64,000 bases of DNA from Roseburia lenta. GTDB lineage: Bacteria; Bacillota; Clostridia; Lachnospirales; Lachnospiraceae. Below the pieces are notes generated by a model. That model had not been told where the DNA came from, did not search any database, and saw nothing but the letters and a program-made list of their open reading frames with translations. The translations under genes were made by a program, and so were the position numbers. Positions 27,654 to 35,233 of the stretch are shown piece after piece (position 1 is the first letter of the stretch; the number at the start of each line of letters is the position of its first letter). The stretch covers positions 124,001 to 188,000 of the forward strand of contig NZ_JACOPG010000003.1 of NCBI RefSeq assembly GCF_014287435.1. The letters run 5' to 3'.

Positions 27654-28277
27654 ATGGGGAATACACCAAATATAAGATTTAAGGGTTTTACTGATGATTG
27701 GGAACAGCCTAAGTTAGAAGATATTGCGGAAAGAGTGACGCGTAAGAACCAAGATTATGTATCAGAATTACCGCTTACTATATCAGCACAATATGGACTC
27801 ATTGATCAAAATGAGTTCTTTGATAAGCGCGTGGCCAGCAAAGATGTCAGTGGATATTATCTGATTTACAATGGGGAGTTTGCATATAATAAAAGCACAT
27901 CAAATGATGCACCTTGGGGTGCAATTAAGCGTCTTGATAGATATGAAAACGGTGTATTATCAACACTTTACATTGTTTTTAAGATAAAAGATGAAGATGT
28001 AACAAGTTCTGATTTTATTGCAACATATTATGACACAAGCAACTGGCACAAAGACATTCAGGCTATTGCGGCAGAAGGTGCAAGAAATCATGGACTTTTA
28101 AATATTGCTCCAACAGATTTCTTCAAAACAGAGTTGATGTTGCCGCAAGATATTAAAGAACAGCAGAAGATTGGAGACTATTTTAGATCATTAGATAATC
28201 TTATCACCCTTCATCAGCGTAAGTATTATGAATTGAAAATCTTAAAAAAATATATGATAAAAAATATGTTTGCATAG
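27654..28277 (+). CDS. hsdS: Type I specificity subunit, single-TRD (half-length) HsdS
   Basis: Determines the DNA sequence recognised by the HsdM/HsdR complex. The 207 residues are about half the usual 400. One target recognition domain lies between WEQPK (about residue 15) and the conserved helix LDNLITLHQRK (about residue 183), followed by a normal end KKYMIKNMF. The second TRD is missing. Half-length subunits can dimerise into working enzymes in some type I systems. Two DNA repeats at its TRD borders (27698-27713, 28203-28223) match those of the silent copy at 33.5-34.0 kb, so the expressed TRD is probably exchangeable. Confidence 0.9.
   Translation: MGNTPNIRFKGFTDDWEQPKLEDIAERVTRKNQDYVSELPLTISAQYGLIDQNEFFDKRVASKDVSGYYLIYNGEFAYNKSTSNDAPWGAIKRLDRYENGVLSTLYIVFKIKDEDVTSSDFIATYYDTSNWHKDIQAIAAEGARNHGLLNIAPTDFFKTELMLPQDIKEQQKIGDYFRSLDNLITLHQRKYYELKILKKYMIKNMFA
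27698..27713 (+). repeat. Repeat E: 5' border of the expressed TRD
   Basis: TTGGGAACAGCCTAAG, matching the inverted copy D (34007-34022) at 15 of 16 positions. It encodes WEQPK in hsdS. The core CAGCCTAAG resembles the CAGCGTAAG core of copies A to D. Confidence 0.75.
28203..28223 (+). repeat. Repeat A: 3' border of the expressed TRD
   Basis: 21 bp starting ATCACCCTTCATCAG and ending CGTAAG, identical to the inverted copy C (33497-33517). It encodes ITLHQRK. It starts exactly 505 bp after repeat E, the same distance as between D and C. Confidence 0.85.
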
Positions 28278-28292
28278 AAAGGAGAAGCGACT

Positions 28293-31253
28293 ATGGCAGA
28301 ATTGGAGTCAGTAATAGAAAAGCGTCTTATAGATCAACTTTGCAGCGGAGAATCGCAGTGGACTTATAGACCGGATATTAGGACAGAAGAAGACCTGTGG
28401 AGTAATTTTAAATACATATTAGAGCAGAATAACAAGGCAAAATTGGATGATGTTCCACTTAGTGAATCAGAATTTGCCAAGATTAAGAACGATTTATCTC
28501 ATGCTTCTTTTTATGACGCGGGAAAGTGGCTGATTGGAGAAAATGGCAAGGTTTATGTTCATATTCAAAGGGGAAATGAGACACTGCATCTTGTTGTTAT
28601 GAATAATGAACATATTGCAGGGGGAACAAGCGTCTATGAAGTGATTAATCAGTATCAGGCATTTAGGGATGAAGCGGATGAGAATGGTAGAGACAGAAGA
28701 TTTGATGTGACGTTACTTATCAACGGAATTCCTATGATTCATATTGAATTGAAGAACAAAGAACATTCATATATGGATGGGTATAGGCAGATAAAGAAAT
28801 ATATTGCAGAGGGAAAATTCCATGGGATTTTCTCAAATGTTCAGATGTTTGTAGTTAGTAATGTGGATGACACAAAATATTTTTCATCCGCCAGAGATAC
28901 AGAATTAAATAAAAAGTTCCTGACAGGGTGGATTGATGATGAAAATGATCCGGTGTGTGACTATCTGGATTTTGCACAGGCAGTACTTAAAATACCGGAA
29001 GCACATGAGATGGTTACAAAGTATACGGTGTTGGATAATGACAAGAAGAAACTTCTTATCTTAAGACCATATCAGATTCATGCAATTGAAGCTATGAGAA
29101 CCGCGTCAAAAACAGGCAAATCTGGTTATATCTGGCATACAACAGGCTCTGGAAAAACCATGACATCTTACAAGGCTACAAGAAATCTTTTGATGGATAT
29201 TCCATCGATTCAAAAGACGATATTTTTGATTGATAGGAAGGATTTGGATTTACAGACAAAAGGGGCTTTTCAGTCATATGCTGACAACGACACTATTGAT
29301 GTTGATGATACAGAGCATGTGGGTAGTTTGATTAAGAAATTGGTCGACGATAACAGACAGATGATCGTAACCACAAGACAGAAGATGCAGGTAATGATTA
29401 ATCGTCGTTTGAAAGAAGGAACCAAGGAATATAACAAGATAAAGGCTCTTAAGGTGGCTTTTGTTGTGGATGAGTGCCATAGGGCTGTGACGCCACAGAC
29501 AAAAAGAGATATAGAGAGATTTTTTAATCATTCCCTGTGGTTTGGCTTTACTGGGACACCTATATTTGAAGAAAATAAATATGAGCAAAAAGGGGATTTG
29601 CCGCAGACTACAGAGGAATTATATGGTCCATGTCTCCATAGTTACACAATAAAAGAAGCAATTCACGATGGCGCGGTATTAGGCTTTAATGTTGAAAACC
29701 TAGGACCAAAAGGTATCGAAAAAGAAGACGAAGAAAAGTATTATCACAGTGAAAGACATATGAGAAATGTTCTGAATGTAATACTGAATCAGTCTACTTC
29801 GAAATTCGGAATGCAAAATGGGCGAGGAAAAACTTATGAGGCTATGCTGACTGTAGAATCGATTGCAATTGCTCAGAAGTACTATGAAATGATATTGAAA
29901 ATCAAGGCTGGTGAGGATGAACTGAAAATCAATGAAGAAATAAAAAAGGCGCTTCCTGATTTTCCAAAAGTGGCTATTACTTTTTCAGTGTCTGAAAATG
30001 AAGAAACATCGCAGACAAACCAAGATGCTATGAAACGGTACCTTATGTATTATAACAACATATTTGGAACGAAATATGGAATTGAGGGGCTGGGTGCATA
30101 TAATAGTAATTTGAATGATCGATTAGCGCGAAAGGGAAATCGTTACAAGTTGAGCAGAGATCAGCAGGTGGATCTTGTTATAGTGGTAGATCGTCTGCTT
30201 ACAGGCTTTGATGCACCTTGTTTGTCAACATTATTCATTGACAGGCAGCCGATGAGCCCGCAAGGGTTAATACAGGCGTTTTCCAGAACAAATCGTTTAT
30301 TTGACCAGAATAAAGAGTATGGGCAGATTGTTACATTCAGGAATCCAAAAGAGTACAAAGAAAAAATTAATGATGCACTTGTGTTATATTCGAAAGGGGG
30401 GATAGGGCAGGCGATAGCAGAAGATTGGGATACGGTGCTTGAAAATTTCACGTTATCATTAAAGACTATAAGAACCTTTGCACCTGAGCCCAAGGACGTT
30501 GTGAACCTGTCCAAAAAACAAAAGAAGACATTCATCAAATTGTTTAGAGACTTGGATCATGACTATGCGCATCTGAAATCGTTTTCTACATTTGAACCTA
30601 AAATGCTGGGTAAATTCGAGTTTGGTCAGGATATATATGAGGATTACGCCGCAGTCTATAATAATGTAATGGAGGAATTGAAGAAAGATCCGATAGACGA
30701 TACAGATGATGAGCCAATTAGAGATGATTATGATTTAGTGGCTCATAGCAAGTTTAGGATTGATTTCGAATACATTGTAGAACTATTGCAGGGGTTTGTT
30801 GATTTCTTGGATCAGAAAAATGAAGATTTTGATGAGGCTGAGTTTGAGCATAAACTTTTACAATTGAAGGAGATGGTAAAAGAATTCGCCGAGAACAATC
30901 CGAGACTAAGTGACTTATTATTGCAAGTCTTAGATGAGATTGAGCAGGATAAAGCCCGATTTATGGGTCAGGATATTTCTGTTATTATCAATCAGATGCG
31001 TTACGCTGCTATAGATAAAGAAATTGAAAAGTTTTCTTCAAAATGGTTTGTACCCTTTGAGGATGTAAAATATGAAGCATACAATTTTAAGGATGGAGAA
31101 CTTGCCAATGAAAACAAGTTAAAAGCAGCGGCTGACTATGCGGCATATAAAGATAACACAGTTGATGCGCTCCCTAAGTTTAAATTTAATGGAGCGCTTA
31201 TAAAAGAGTTTAAGGAAGTTTTGATGTCTGAAATCAGTCCATTGCTTGGATAG
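28293..31253 (+). CDS. hsdR: Type I restriction endonuclease/translocase subunit
   Basis: Cuts unmodified DNA after ATP-driven translocation. 986 residues. The N-terminal PD-(D/E)xK nuclease has DVTLLINGIPMIHIELKNKE. The SF2 motor has Walker A HTTGSGKTMTSY, DEAD-like VVDECHRAV, motif III FGFTGTPIF and late motif VDRLLTGFDAPCLSTLFIDR with QAFSRTNR. The C-terminal helical domain is rich in charged residues. In this locus hsdR follows hsdS instead of preceding hsdM and lies between the inverted repeats, so inversion would flip it. Confidence 0.96.
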   Translation: MAELESVIEKRLIDQLCSGESQWTYRPDIRTEEDLWSNFKYILEQNNKAKLDDVPLSESEFAKIKNDLSHASFYDAGKWLIGENGKVYVHIQRGNETLHLVVMNNEHIAGGTSVYEVINQYQAFRDEADENGRDRRFDVTLLINGIPMIHIELKNKEHSYMDGYRQIKKYIAEGKFHGIFSNVQMFVVSNVDDTKYFSSARDTELNKKFLTGWIDDENDPVCDYLDFAQAVLKIPEAHEMVTKYTVLDNDKKKLLILRPYQIHAIEAMRTASKTGKSGYIWHTTGSGKTMTSYKATRNLLMDIPSIQKTIFLIDRKDLDLQTKGAFQSYADNDTIDVDDTEHVGSLIKKLVDDNRQMIVTTRQKMQVMINRRLKEGTKEYNKIKALKVAFVVDECHRAVTPQTKRDIERFFNHSLWFGFTGTPIFEENKYEQKGDLPQTTEELYGPCLHSYTIKEAIHDGAVLGFNVENLGPKGIEKEDEEKYYHSERHMRNVLNVILNQSTSKFGMQNGRGKTYEAMLTVESIAIAQKYYEMILKIKAGEDELKINEEIKKALPDFPKVAITFSVSENEETSQTNQDAMKRYLMYYNNIFGTKYGIEGLGAYNSNLNDRLARKGNRYKLSRDQQVDLVIVVDRLLTGFDAPCLSTLFIDRQPMSPQGLIQAFSRTNRLFDQNKEYGQIVTFRNPKEYKEKINDALVLYSKGGIGQAIAEDWDTVLENFTLSLKTIRTFAPEPKDVVNLSKKQKKTFIKLFRDLDHDYAHLKSFSTFEPKMLGKFEFGQDIYEDYAAVYNNVMEELKKDPIDDTDDEPIRDDYDLVAHSKFRIDFEYIVELLQGFVDFLDQKNEDFDEAEFEHKLLQLKEMVKEFAENNPRLSDLLLQVLDEIEQDKARFMGQDISVIINQMRYAAIDKEIEKFSSKWFVPFEDVKYEAYNFKDGELANENKLKAAADYAAYKDNTVDALPKFKFNGALIKEFKEVLMSEISPLLG

Positions 31254-31320
31254 TGTAAAGAAGAAAACTTGTGGTGATGAACGATTTCTAGTTGCATGAT
31301 TTGAAAGAGAGGATATTATA

Positions 31321-31557
31321 TTGAAAAGCACACTTATAAAAGATACTACAAAATCAGAAAGAATTCAGATTGTAAAACAGTGGGAAGAAACAGAGGGGTG
31401 TGAGAGCGGCGGAATCGACCTGATGGAATTTTTTAGAGAATACATAGATGGGACTAAGGAAATATCGGAAGTTAATGCAGCGTTCACTGCAAAGTATATG
31501 TCGGATATCCCAGATGAGTCTCCGAGAATAAGTTGTGGTGAAGGGATGAGAAGATGA
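31321..31557 (+). CDS. Small hypothetical protein of the R-M island
   Basis: 78 residues from a TTG start with AGAGAGGA about 7 bases upstream. No recognised domain. The sequence is acidic (KQWEETEGCESGGIDLMEFF) with no signal peptide or membrane helix. It lies 17 bases upstream of a DUF3791-like gene and likely belongs to the same small cluster. The function is unknown. Confidence 0.6.
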   Translation: MKSTLIKDTTKSERIQIVKQWEETEGCESGGIDLMEFFREYIDGTKEISEVNAAFTAKYMSDIPDESPRISCGEGMRR

Positions 31558-31573
31558 GCAGAGGAGTTTTTGC

Positions 31574-31813
31574 ATGATGACAGATGAAATCATTAAGGAT
31601 TCTAATGAACTTGAGTTTGTTGTATTCTGCATTGAAAATGTTGCAGCAAAATTGGGGGTGGATGCTGATTTTGTATATAAAGCATTGACCGAACAGAGTG
31701 ATATTCTGAACAATTATATTGTACCGGAATATGAAGTGCTTCATACCCAGAGCAAAGAATACATTGTAGATGATATTCTTCGTGTGATGGTGGAAAAGGG
31801 GGTGGAAGTGTGA
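31574..31813 (+). CDS. DUF3791-like small protein
   Basis: 79 residues from ATG 31574 with GAGGAG 7 bases upstream. Features such as FVVFCIENVAAKLGVDADFV and YEVLHTQSKEYIVDDIL resemble the DUF3791 family as I recall it. Its stop overlaps the start of the ADP-ribosyltransferase-like gene by 4 bases, an arrangement common for toxin-antitoxin pairs. An antitoxin or targeting partner role is inferred, not shown. Confidence 0.65.
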   Translation: MMTDEIIKDSNELEFVVFCIENVAAKLGVDADFVYKALTEQSDILNNYIVPEYEVLHTQSKEYIVDDILRVMVEKGVEV

Positions 31814-32280
31814 TTCTTTATCATGGTTCATTTTTGGCGATCTCGCAGCCGGATTTGGCTCATTCTCGTCCAAATGTTGATTTCGGGCGCGGCTTTTATG
31901 TCACACCCTTGTATGAACAGGCAAAAAAATGGTGTGGAAAATTTAAACGTCAGGGAAAAGACGGTATTATTTCTAAATATGAATATGATGAGCAATATGA
32001 GCCCGAACTGAAAGTTTTGAAATTCGAATCCTATTCTGAGGAATGGCTTGATTTTATTTTGAGTTGTCGTGGGGGAAAAGACGTGGCTGACTATGACCTT
32101 GTATTTGGTGGTGTTGCCAATGATAAGGTGTTCAATACAGTGGAATTGTATTTTGATGGTTTGATTGATAAGGCAGAGGCTCTAAAACGTCTACGGTATG
32201 AAAAGCCTAATCTTCAAATATGTTTTCGTACAGAAAAAGCATTATTTCTATTGCGTTATGAAGGGAGTGAGAAAGTATGA
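31810..32280 (+). CDS. DUF3990-like protein, predicted ADP-ribosyltransferase fold
   Basis: 156 residues from GTG 31810, which overlaps the upstream stop and has a GGGGGTGGA site. Its N-terminal motif YHGS (residues 4-7) and DFGRGFYVT (24-32), followed by a helix with QAKKWC, resemble the NAD-binding elements of small ADP-ribosyltransferase-like families. The late motif QICFRTEKALFLL is typical of DUF3990. It may modify a protein or nucleic acid and act as a toxin or anti-phage effector. This is inference from family resemblance. Small DUF3791-like genes flank it on both sides. Confidence 0.65.
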   Translation: MILYHGSFLAISQPDLAHSRPNVDFGRGFYVTPLYEQAKKWCGKFKRQGKDGIISKYEYDEQYEPELKVLKFESYSEEWLDFILSCRGGKDVADYDLVFGGVANDKVFNTVELYFDGLIDKAEALKRLRYEKPNLQICFRTEKALFLLRYEGSEKV

Positions 32281-32489
32281 TGGCTAATCCGATCCTACTT
32301 CAGAAAAAATACTGTCGTATTATTGAAAGTTTTGCGAGCCGGCAAGGAATTTCACTGGATGCGGCATTGGATTTTTTTTATTGTTCTGATGTTTACAAAA
32401 TGATGAGAGACGGCGTATCAGATATGCATTGTATGAGTGATGCATATTTGGCAGATGAATTGGGACAAGAATACAGTTCTCGTGGCTAA
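32277..32489 (+). CDS. Second DUF3791-like small protein
   Basis: 70 residues, ATG 32277 overlapping the previous stop by 4 bases. Motifs are ISLDAALDFFYCSDVYKMM and MHCMSDAYLADEL, seen in small DUF3791-type proteins. No membrane segment. Three consecutive genes (31574-32489) overlap by 4 bases each, which implies one mRNA and stoichiometric expression. It might neutralise or target the ADP-ribosyltransferase-like protein. The function is not established. Confidence 0.6.
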   Translation: MMANPILLQKKYCRIIESFASRQGISLDAALDFFYCSDVYKMMRDGVSDMHCMSDAYLADELGQEYSSRG

Positions 32490-32513
32490 AGAGATATATT
32501 GAAGTTAGGGAGC

Positions 32514-32534
32514 ATTATCCTTCATCAGCGTAAG
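32514..32534 (+). repeat. Repeat B: third recombination-site copy, left of the recombinase
   Basis: Matches repeat A at 19 of 21 positions, including the last 16 (CCTTCATCAGCGTAAG), in the same orientation as A. With the inverted copy C it brackets the recombinase gene. It is not inside any hsdS reading frame, so it may be a relic or a recombination site. Confidence 0.75.
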
Positions 32535-32544
32535 CGTTTAGTTA

Positions 32545-33471
32545 TTAGTTTAGACTTGACAGTGAGCGCATAACCAAATCAACATCTTTGCTCTCGAGTT
32601 CCTGAATGACGTGAAGGTAAGTTTTTTGCGTTGTAGTCATGCTTGAATGTCCCAGCCTTTGAGCAACGCTTGCAATTGATACGCCTGCAAACAGGAGAAG
32701 TGAAGCGTGTGTGTGCCGCAGTCCATGAATGGATATTATCGGCACATCAACTTTTTTACAATATCGCGCTAGGATGTTGTTGATGGTTGAGTTGTAGACT
32801 TTGCCAGATATAAATATGGGTTCGTCCTCAGGTAGATCCTTGACTAATGTTGAAAATTGGATTATAAGTTGCCAGTCGATCTGAATTTTTCGTACGGACG
32901 ATTGGTTTTTGGTGGGCATATACCCACCACCATTTTTATAATCCCATGTCTTGTTGATGGATAAGGATTGCTTTGTAAAATCAAAATCCCTAGGAGTGAT
33001 CGCTAGAGCCTCCGAAAATCGCATGCCTGTTTTGGCTACTAATAAAATAAACCAGTCCCAGTTGACTTCTTGTCCCAAATTCAAATTTGACAATAGTTTG
33101 TGGAGTTCAAACTGATTTAAATATTTGATTTTTTTCTTTTTAGGATTTTTTCCTTTAATAATAGCCTTTCGTGTAGGATCTCTCTCGATAAGCCCCTCAT
33201 CGACTGCATCTAGGATGGCGCCTTTTAGTTGATGGTGAAAATCCATTGTCGTCTGCCTTTCGTGAAACTCAGCATAATCATTCAATAATTTCTGATAGGT
33301 TATTCTTGTCATGTCACCAACTTTTAGGTCTGGCGCTAACTTCTGTATCCAGGCTAGCGTTAACCGATACTTGTCCATTGTAACCTTTCTTATCGCCCCC
33401 TCCTTATAAATTTCAATCCATTGTGCGTAGTAGTTATAGAATAAATCTGTGTTGTCTATGTTATTCAGCAT
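32545..33471 (-). CDS. Tyrosine recombinase (phage integrase family)
   Basis: 308 residues from ATG 33471 with GGGAGG 5 bases upstream. It has an N-terminal SAM-like core-binding domain (residues about 8-100) and a C-terminal catalytic domain. The catalytic set is visible: Arg in KTGMRFSEALAI, HxxR in HGLRHTHASLL, His in LGHSSMTTT and the nucleophile Tyr in QKTYLHV. It lies between inverted repeats B and C and directly beside the silent hsdS cassette. The likely job is inverting specificity cassettes, integrating the island, or both. Its start overlaps the cassette end by 11 bases. Confidence 0.93.
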   Translation of the reverse strand: MLNNIDNTDLFYNYYAQWIEIYKEGAIRKVTMDKYRLTLAWIQKLAPDLKVGDMTRITYQKLLNDYAEFHERQTTMDFHHQLKGAILDAVDEGLIERDPTRKAIIKGKNPKKKKIKYLNQFELHKLLSNLNLGQEVNWDWFILLVAKTGMRFSEALAITPRDFDFTKQSLSINKTWDYKNGGGYMPTKNQSSVRKIQIDWQLIIQFSTLVKDLPEDEPIFISGKVYNSTINNILARYCKKVDVPIISIHGLRHTHASLLLFAGVSIASVAQRLGHSSMTTTQKTYLHVIQELESKDVDLVMRSLSSLN

Positions 33472-33496
33472 AAAAACCTCCCAATATTATGATAGG

Positions 33497-33517
33497 CTTA
33501 CGCTGATGAAGGGTGAT
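33497..33517 (-). repeat. Repeat C: inverted copy in the silent cassette
   Basis: Exact 21-bp inverted copy of repeat A. HsdS homology in the cassette ends precisely here, as expected of a crossover site. Confidence 0.85.
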
Positions 33518-34006
33518 GAGGTTGTCTAACTGTTCAAAATAAGCACCAATTTTCTTTTGCTCTTCAATATTTGAAGGCACACAAACAGGAAATTTTTCTA
33601 GTTCCCTCATGCTTAAATTAGGCTGCGTTCCGTTTGATGCTTTATCAGCGACCTGAGCCTGCAAATCTTTTGTTTGTAACAAATTATACAGGAAATATGG
33701 ATATGTTTTGTCTCCACATCTCATTGCTGCTAAAGGCGACCATATATTGAATTTTTCAGTAGTTTCAACAATTGCGACCTTTCCTACAGTAGAACCTGAC
33801 TTCACCAAATATACATCGTGTAACTGTGGTTTATATTTTTTGCAACAAAGTTCATCATATTTTTCGGATATGTTTCCACGCTTTCTGCTGAAATCAATCT
33901 TGTTATCAACAATAGCATCAACTGATATAAAAGGAACGCCTTCTTCAACTAGTTCAGGAGTTTCATGTGGTCCATCTGTCACAGGTTGAATAAGTAAATC
34001 TAAAAC

Positions 34007-34022
34007 CTTACGCTGTTCCCAA
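34007..34022 (-). repeat. Repeat D: inverted 5' border of the silent TRD
   Basis: On the minus strand TTGGGAACAGCGTAAG, 15 of 16 identical to repeat E. Its core CAGCGTAAG is the same as in A, B and C. The distance to C is 505 bp. Confidence 0.75.
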
Positions 34023-34254
34023 GTATACTTGAAAATGGATCCAAGGGTAAGCCATTGATGATAGAAAACGTTAAAGAATAAGTCCTTAAAACTCGTTGCA
34101 TAAATTTTCCTGCCTATGTATACTATAGTCAGCGGATGGTCTATATGTCTATCGTGTGGACTGACACGTAAAGATGCAAAATTTTACGGATTTTGGACGA
34201 ATCGTGCAGGCAGAAATATAAGTGGGATTCTGGGAATGGTGACGGATGAACTAG

Positions 34255-34283
34255 AGCAGGAGATACAGAGAAGATCAGAGGTG
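34255..34283 (+). repeat. Right direct repeat (attR-like) of the R-M island
   Basis: 28 of 29 bases match 26012-26040. It contains the AGAGGTG ribosome binding site of the MmcQ-MGMT gene, whose GTG follows at 34289. The stretch 34025-34254 has no recognised gene. Confidence 0.8.
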
Positions 34284-34288
34284 ATAAA

Positions 34289-34927
34289 GTGAAAACGAGA
34301 GAAGAAGCCTTAGCCTATGGATTGACTTTTCCCGAGACTTATCAGGAAGCACCCTTCCATGATCCGAATTGGCAGTTGGTGCGGGTGCAGGGCAGTAAAA
34401 AGGCGTTTCTATGGACTTATGAAATGGATGGACTCATCCATTTGAATGTCAAGGTGGATCCCCAGTGGCGGGATTTCTGGAGGGATGCTTACGAGGCTGT
34501 CCTGCCCGGCTATCATCAGAATAAAGAGCACTGGAATACCATACGGCTGGATGGAACCATCCCGGATGTTGATGTCAAGCGGATGATCGCTGAAAGTTAT
34601 GATCTGGTGACGGACAGTCCGACCAAGCGTATATATGAAGCCGTCAAGCGGATCCCAAAGGGGCATGTGGCAACTTATGCACAGGTGGCAAAGATGGCTG
34701 GCAATGAGAAAATGTGCCGGGCGGTCGGAAATGCCCTGCACAAGAACCCGGATCCGGACCATATTCCCTGTTTTCGTGTTGTCAATGCCAAAGGACAACT
34801 CTCCGGTGCATTTGCTTTTGATGGACCAGAGGAGCAGGCAAGGAGACTTCAGGCGGATGGTATTGTGGTAGAAAATGGCAGAGTCGATCTGGAAAAATAT
34901 GGTATGAAAGACCCACACGACGAATAA
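34289..34927 (+). CDS. MmcQ/YjbR domain fused to an MGMT/alkyltransferase-like domain
   Basis: 212 residues from GTG 34289, with AGAGGTG 5 bases upstream. Residues 1-105 match the MmcQ/YjbR double-wing DNA-binding-like fold (YQEAPFHDPNWQLVRVQGSK, LIHLNVKVDPQWRDFWRD). Residues about 110-205 are an MGMT DNA-binding domain (YEAVKRIPKGHVATYAQVAK, RAVGNALHKNP). The active-site motif is IPCFRVVN. The acceptor cysteine remains, but the usual histidine of PCHR is phenylalanine. It may repair O6-alkylguanine inefficiently or only bind lesions, like ATL proteins. Before the island inserted it probably followed the glycosidase gene. Confidence 0.85.
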   Translation: MKTREEALAYGLTFPETYQEAPFHDPNWQLVRVQGSKKAFLWTYEMDGLIHLNVKVDPQWRDFWRDAYEAVLPGYHQNKEHWNTIRLDGTIPDVDVKRMIAESYDLVTDSPTKRIYEAVKRIPKGHVATYAQVAKMAGNEKMCRAVGNALHKNPDPDHIPCFRVVNAKGQLSGAFAFDGPEEQARRLQADGIVVENGRVDLEKYGMKDPHDE

Positions 34928-34935
34928 AAAAATTC

Positions 34936-34964
34936 TTGCGTGCGTAAAAAGCCTGTGCTATAAT
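34936..34964 (+). promoter_or_regulatory. Promoter of the tRNA-Tyr/tRNA-Leu unit
   Basis: TTGCGT (34936-34941), a 17-bp spacer and consensus TATAAT (34959-34964) with a TGn extension. It is 35 bp before tRNA-Tyr. Confidence 0.75.
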
Positions 34965-34998
34965 CTTATTTTGTCAGGACATGAATTTGTTTTGAAAT

Positions 34999-35080
34999 GG
35001 GTGGTTTCCCGAGTGGCCAAAGGGGACAGACTGTAAATCTGCTGCATCTTGCTTCGGTGGTTCGAATCCACCACCACCCA
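34999..35080 (+). tRNA. tRNA-Tyr (GTA)
   Basis: 82 bases. The acceptor GGGTGGT pairs with ACCACCC. Anticodon GTA at 35033-35035. It has the long variable arm of class II tRNAs and T-arm GGTTCGAATCC. The 3' CCA is not encoded (TTG follows the discriminator A). Confidence 0.96.
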
Positions 35081-35122
35081 TTGCACGTAAGATTTAAAGG
35101 TATCATATGTGCTCGTAACAAC

Positions 35123-35225
35123 ACTTGACTACTAAGTTCGAACTTCACTGACATTCGTTCTCACTAAGGGTCAAGTATGTATCGCACTAAACTCGAACGG
35201 CGCTATGCTTGTTCTCGTTAAGTGC
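35123..35225 (+). repeat. Two diverged tandem hairpin elements between tRNA genes
   Basis: Copy 1 (35132-35168) and copy 2 (35187-35222) align over about 36 bases, sharing CTAA..TCGAAC, TTGTTCTC-like and TAAG blocks. Each can fold: copy 1 is extended by ACTTGAC/GTCAAGT (35123-35129, 35170-35176), and copy 2 by GCACT/AGTGC. They may be processing or spacer structures in the tRNA precursor. No gene is seen here. Confidence 0.45.
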
Positions 35226-35233
35226 TCTAACAA

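Larger units (their letters stand above)
33461..34024 (-). pseudogene. Silent, inverted hsdS cassette (one TRD, no own start)
   Basis: About 187 codons of HsdS-like sequence without the usual N-terminus. Homology begins at WEQRK (34021) and ends at LITLHQRK (33496). After that the frame runs into unrelated residues PIIILGGFYAE and stops. The TRD (PVTDGPHETPELVEEGVPFI) differs from the expressed one. The frame stays open upstream to about 34184 but shows no HsdS features there, and GTG 33982 is the only nearby start. Its borders are the repeats D and C. It looks like a donor of alternative specificity rather than an active gene. Confidence 0.8.
26012..34283. mobile_element. Type I R-M genomic island bounded by 29-bp direct repeats
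   Basis: The copies at 26012-26040 and 34255-34283 match at 28 of 29 positions. The 8.2 kb between them is visibly more AT-rich than the flanks. It holds hsdM, hsdS, hsdR, four small accessory genes, a tyrosine recombinase and an inverted silent hsdS cassette. The left copy covers the last codons of the glycosidase gene, and the right copy carries the ribosome binding site of the next chromosomal gene. This is what site-specific insertion between two once-adjacent genes would leave. Confidence 0.75.

Noticed and set aside
34106..34291. Open frames on both strands between the silent hsdS cassette and the right direct repeat
   Set aside because: Both frames can be translated (the + strand one ends at the MGMT start region), but neither shows a domain or a ribosome binding site. 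They may be remnants only.
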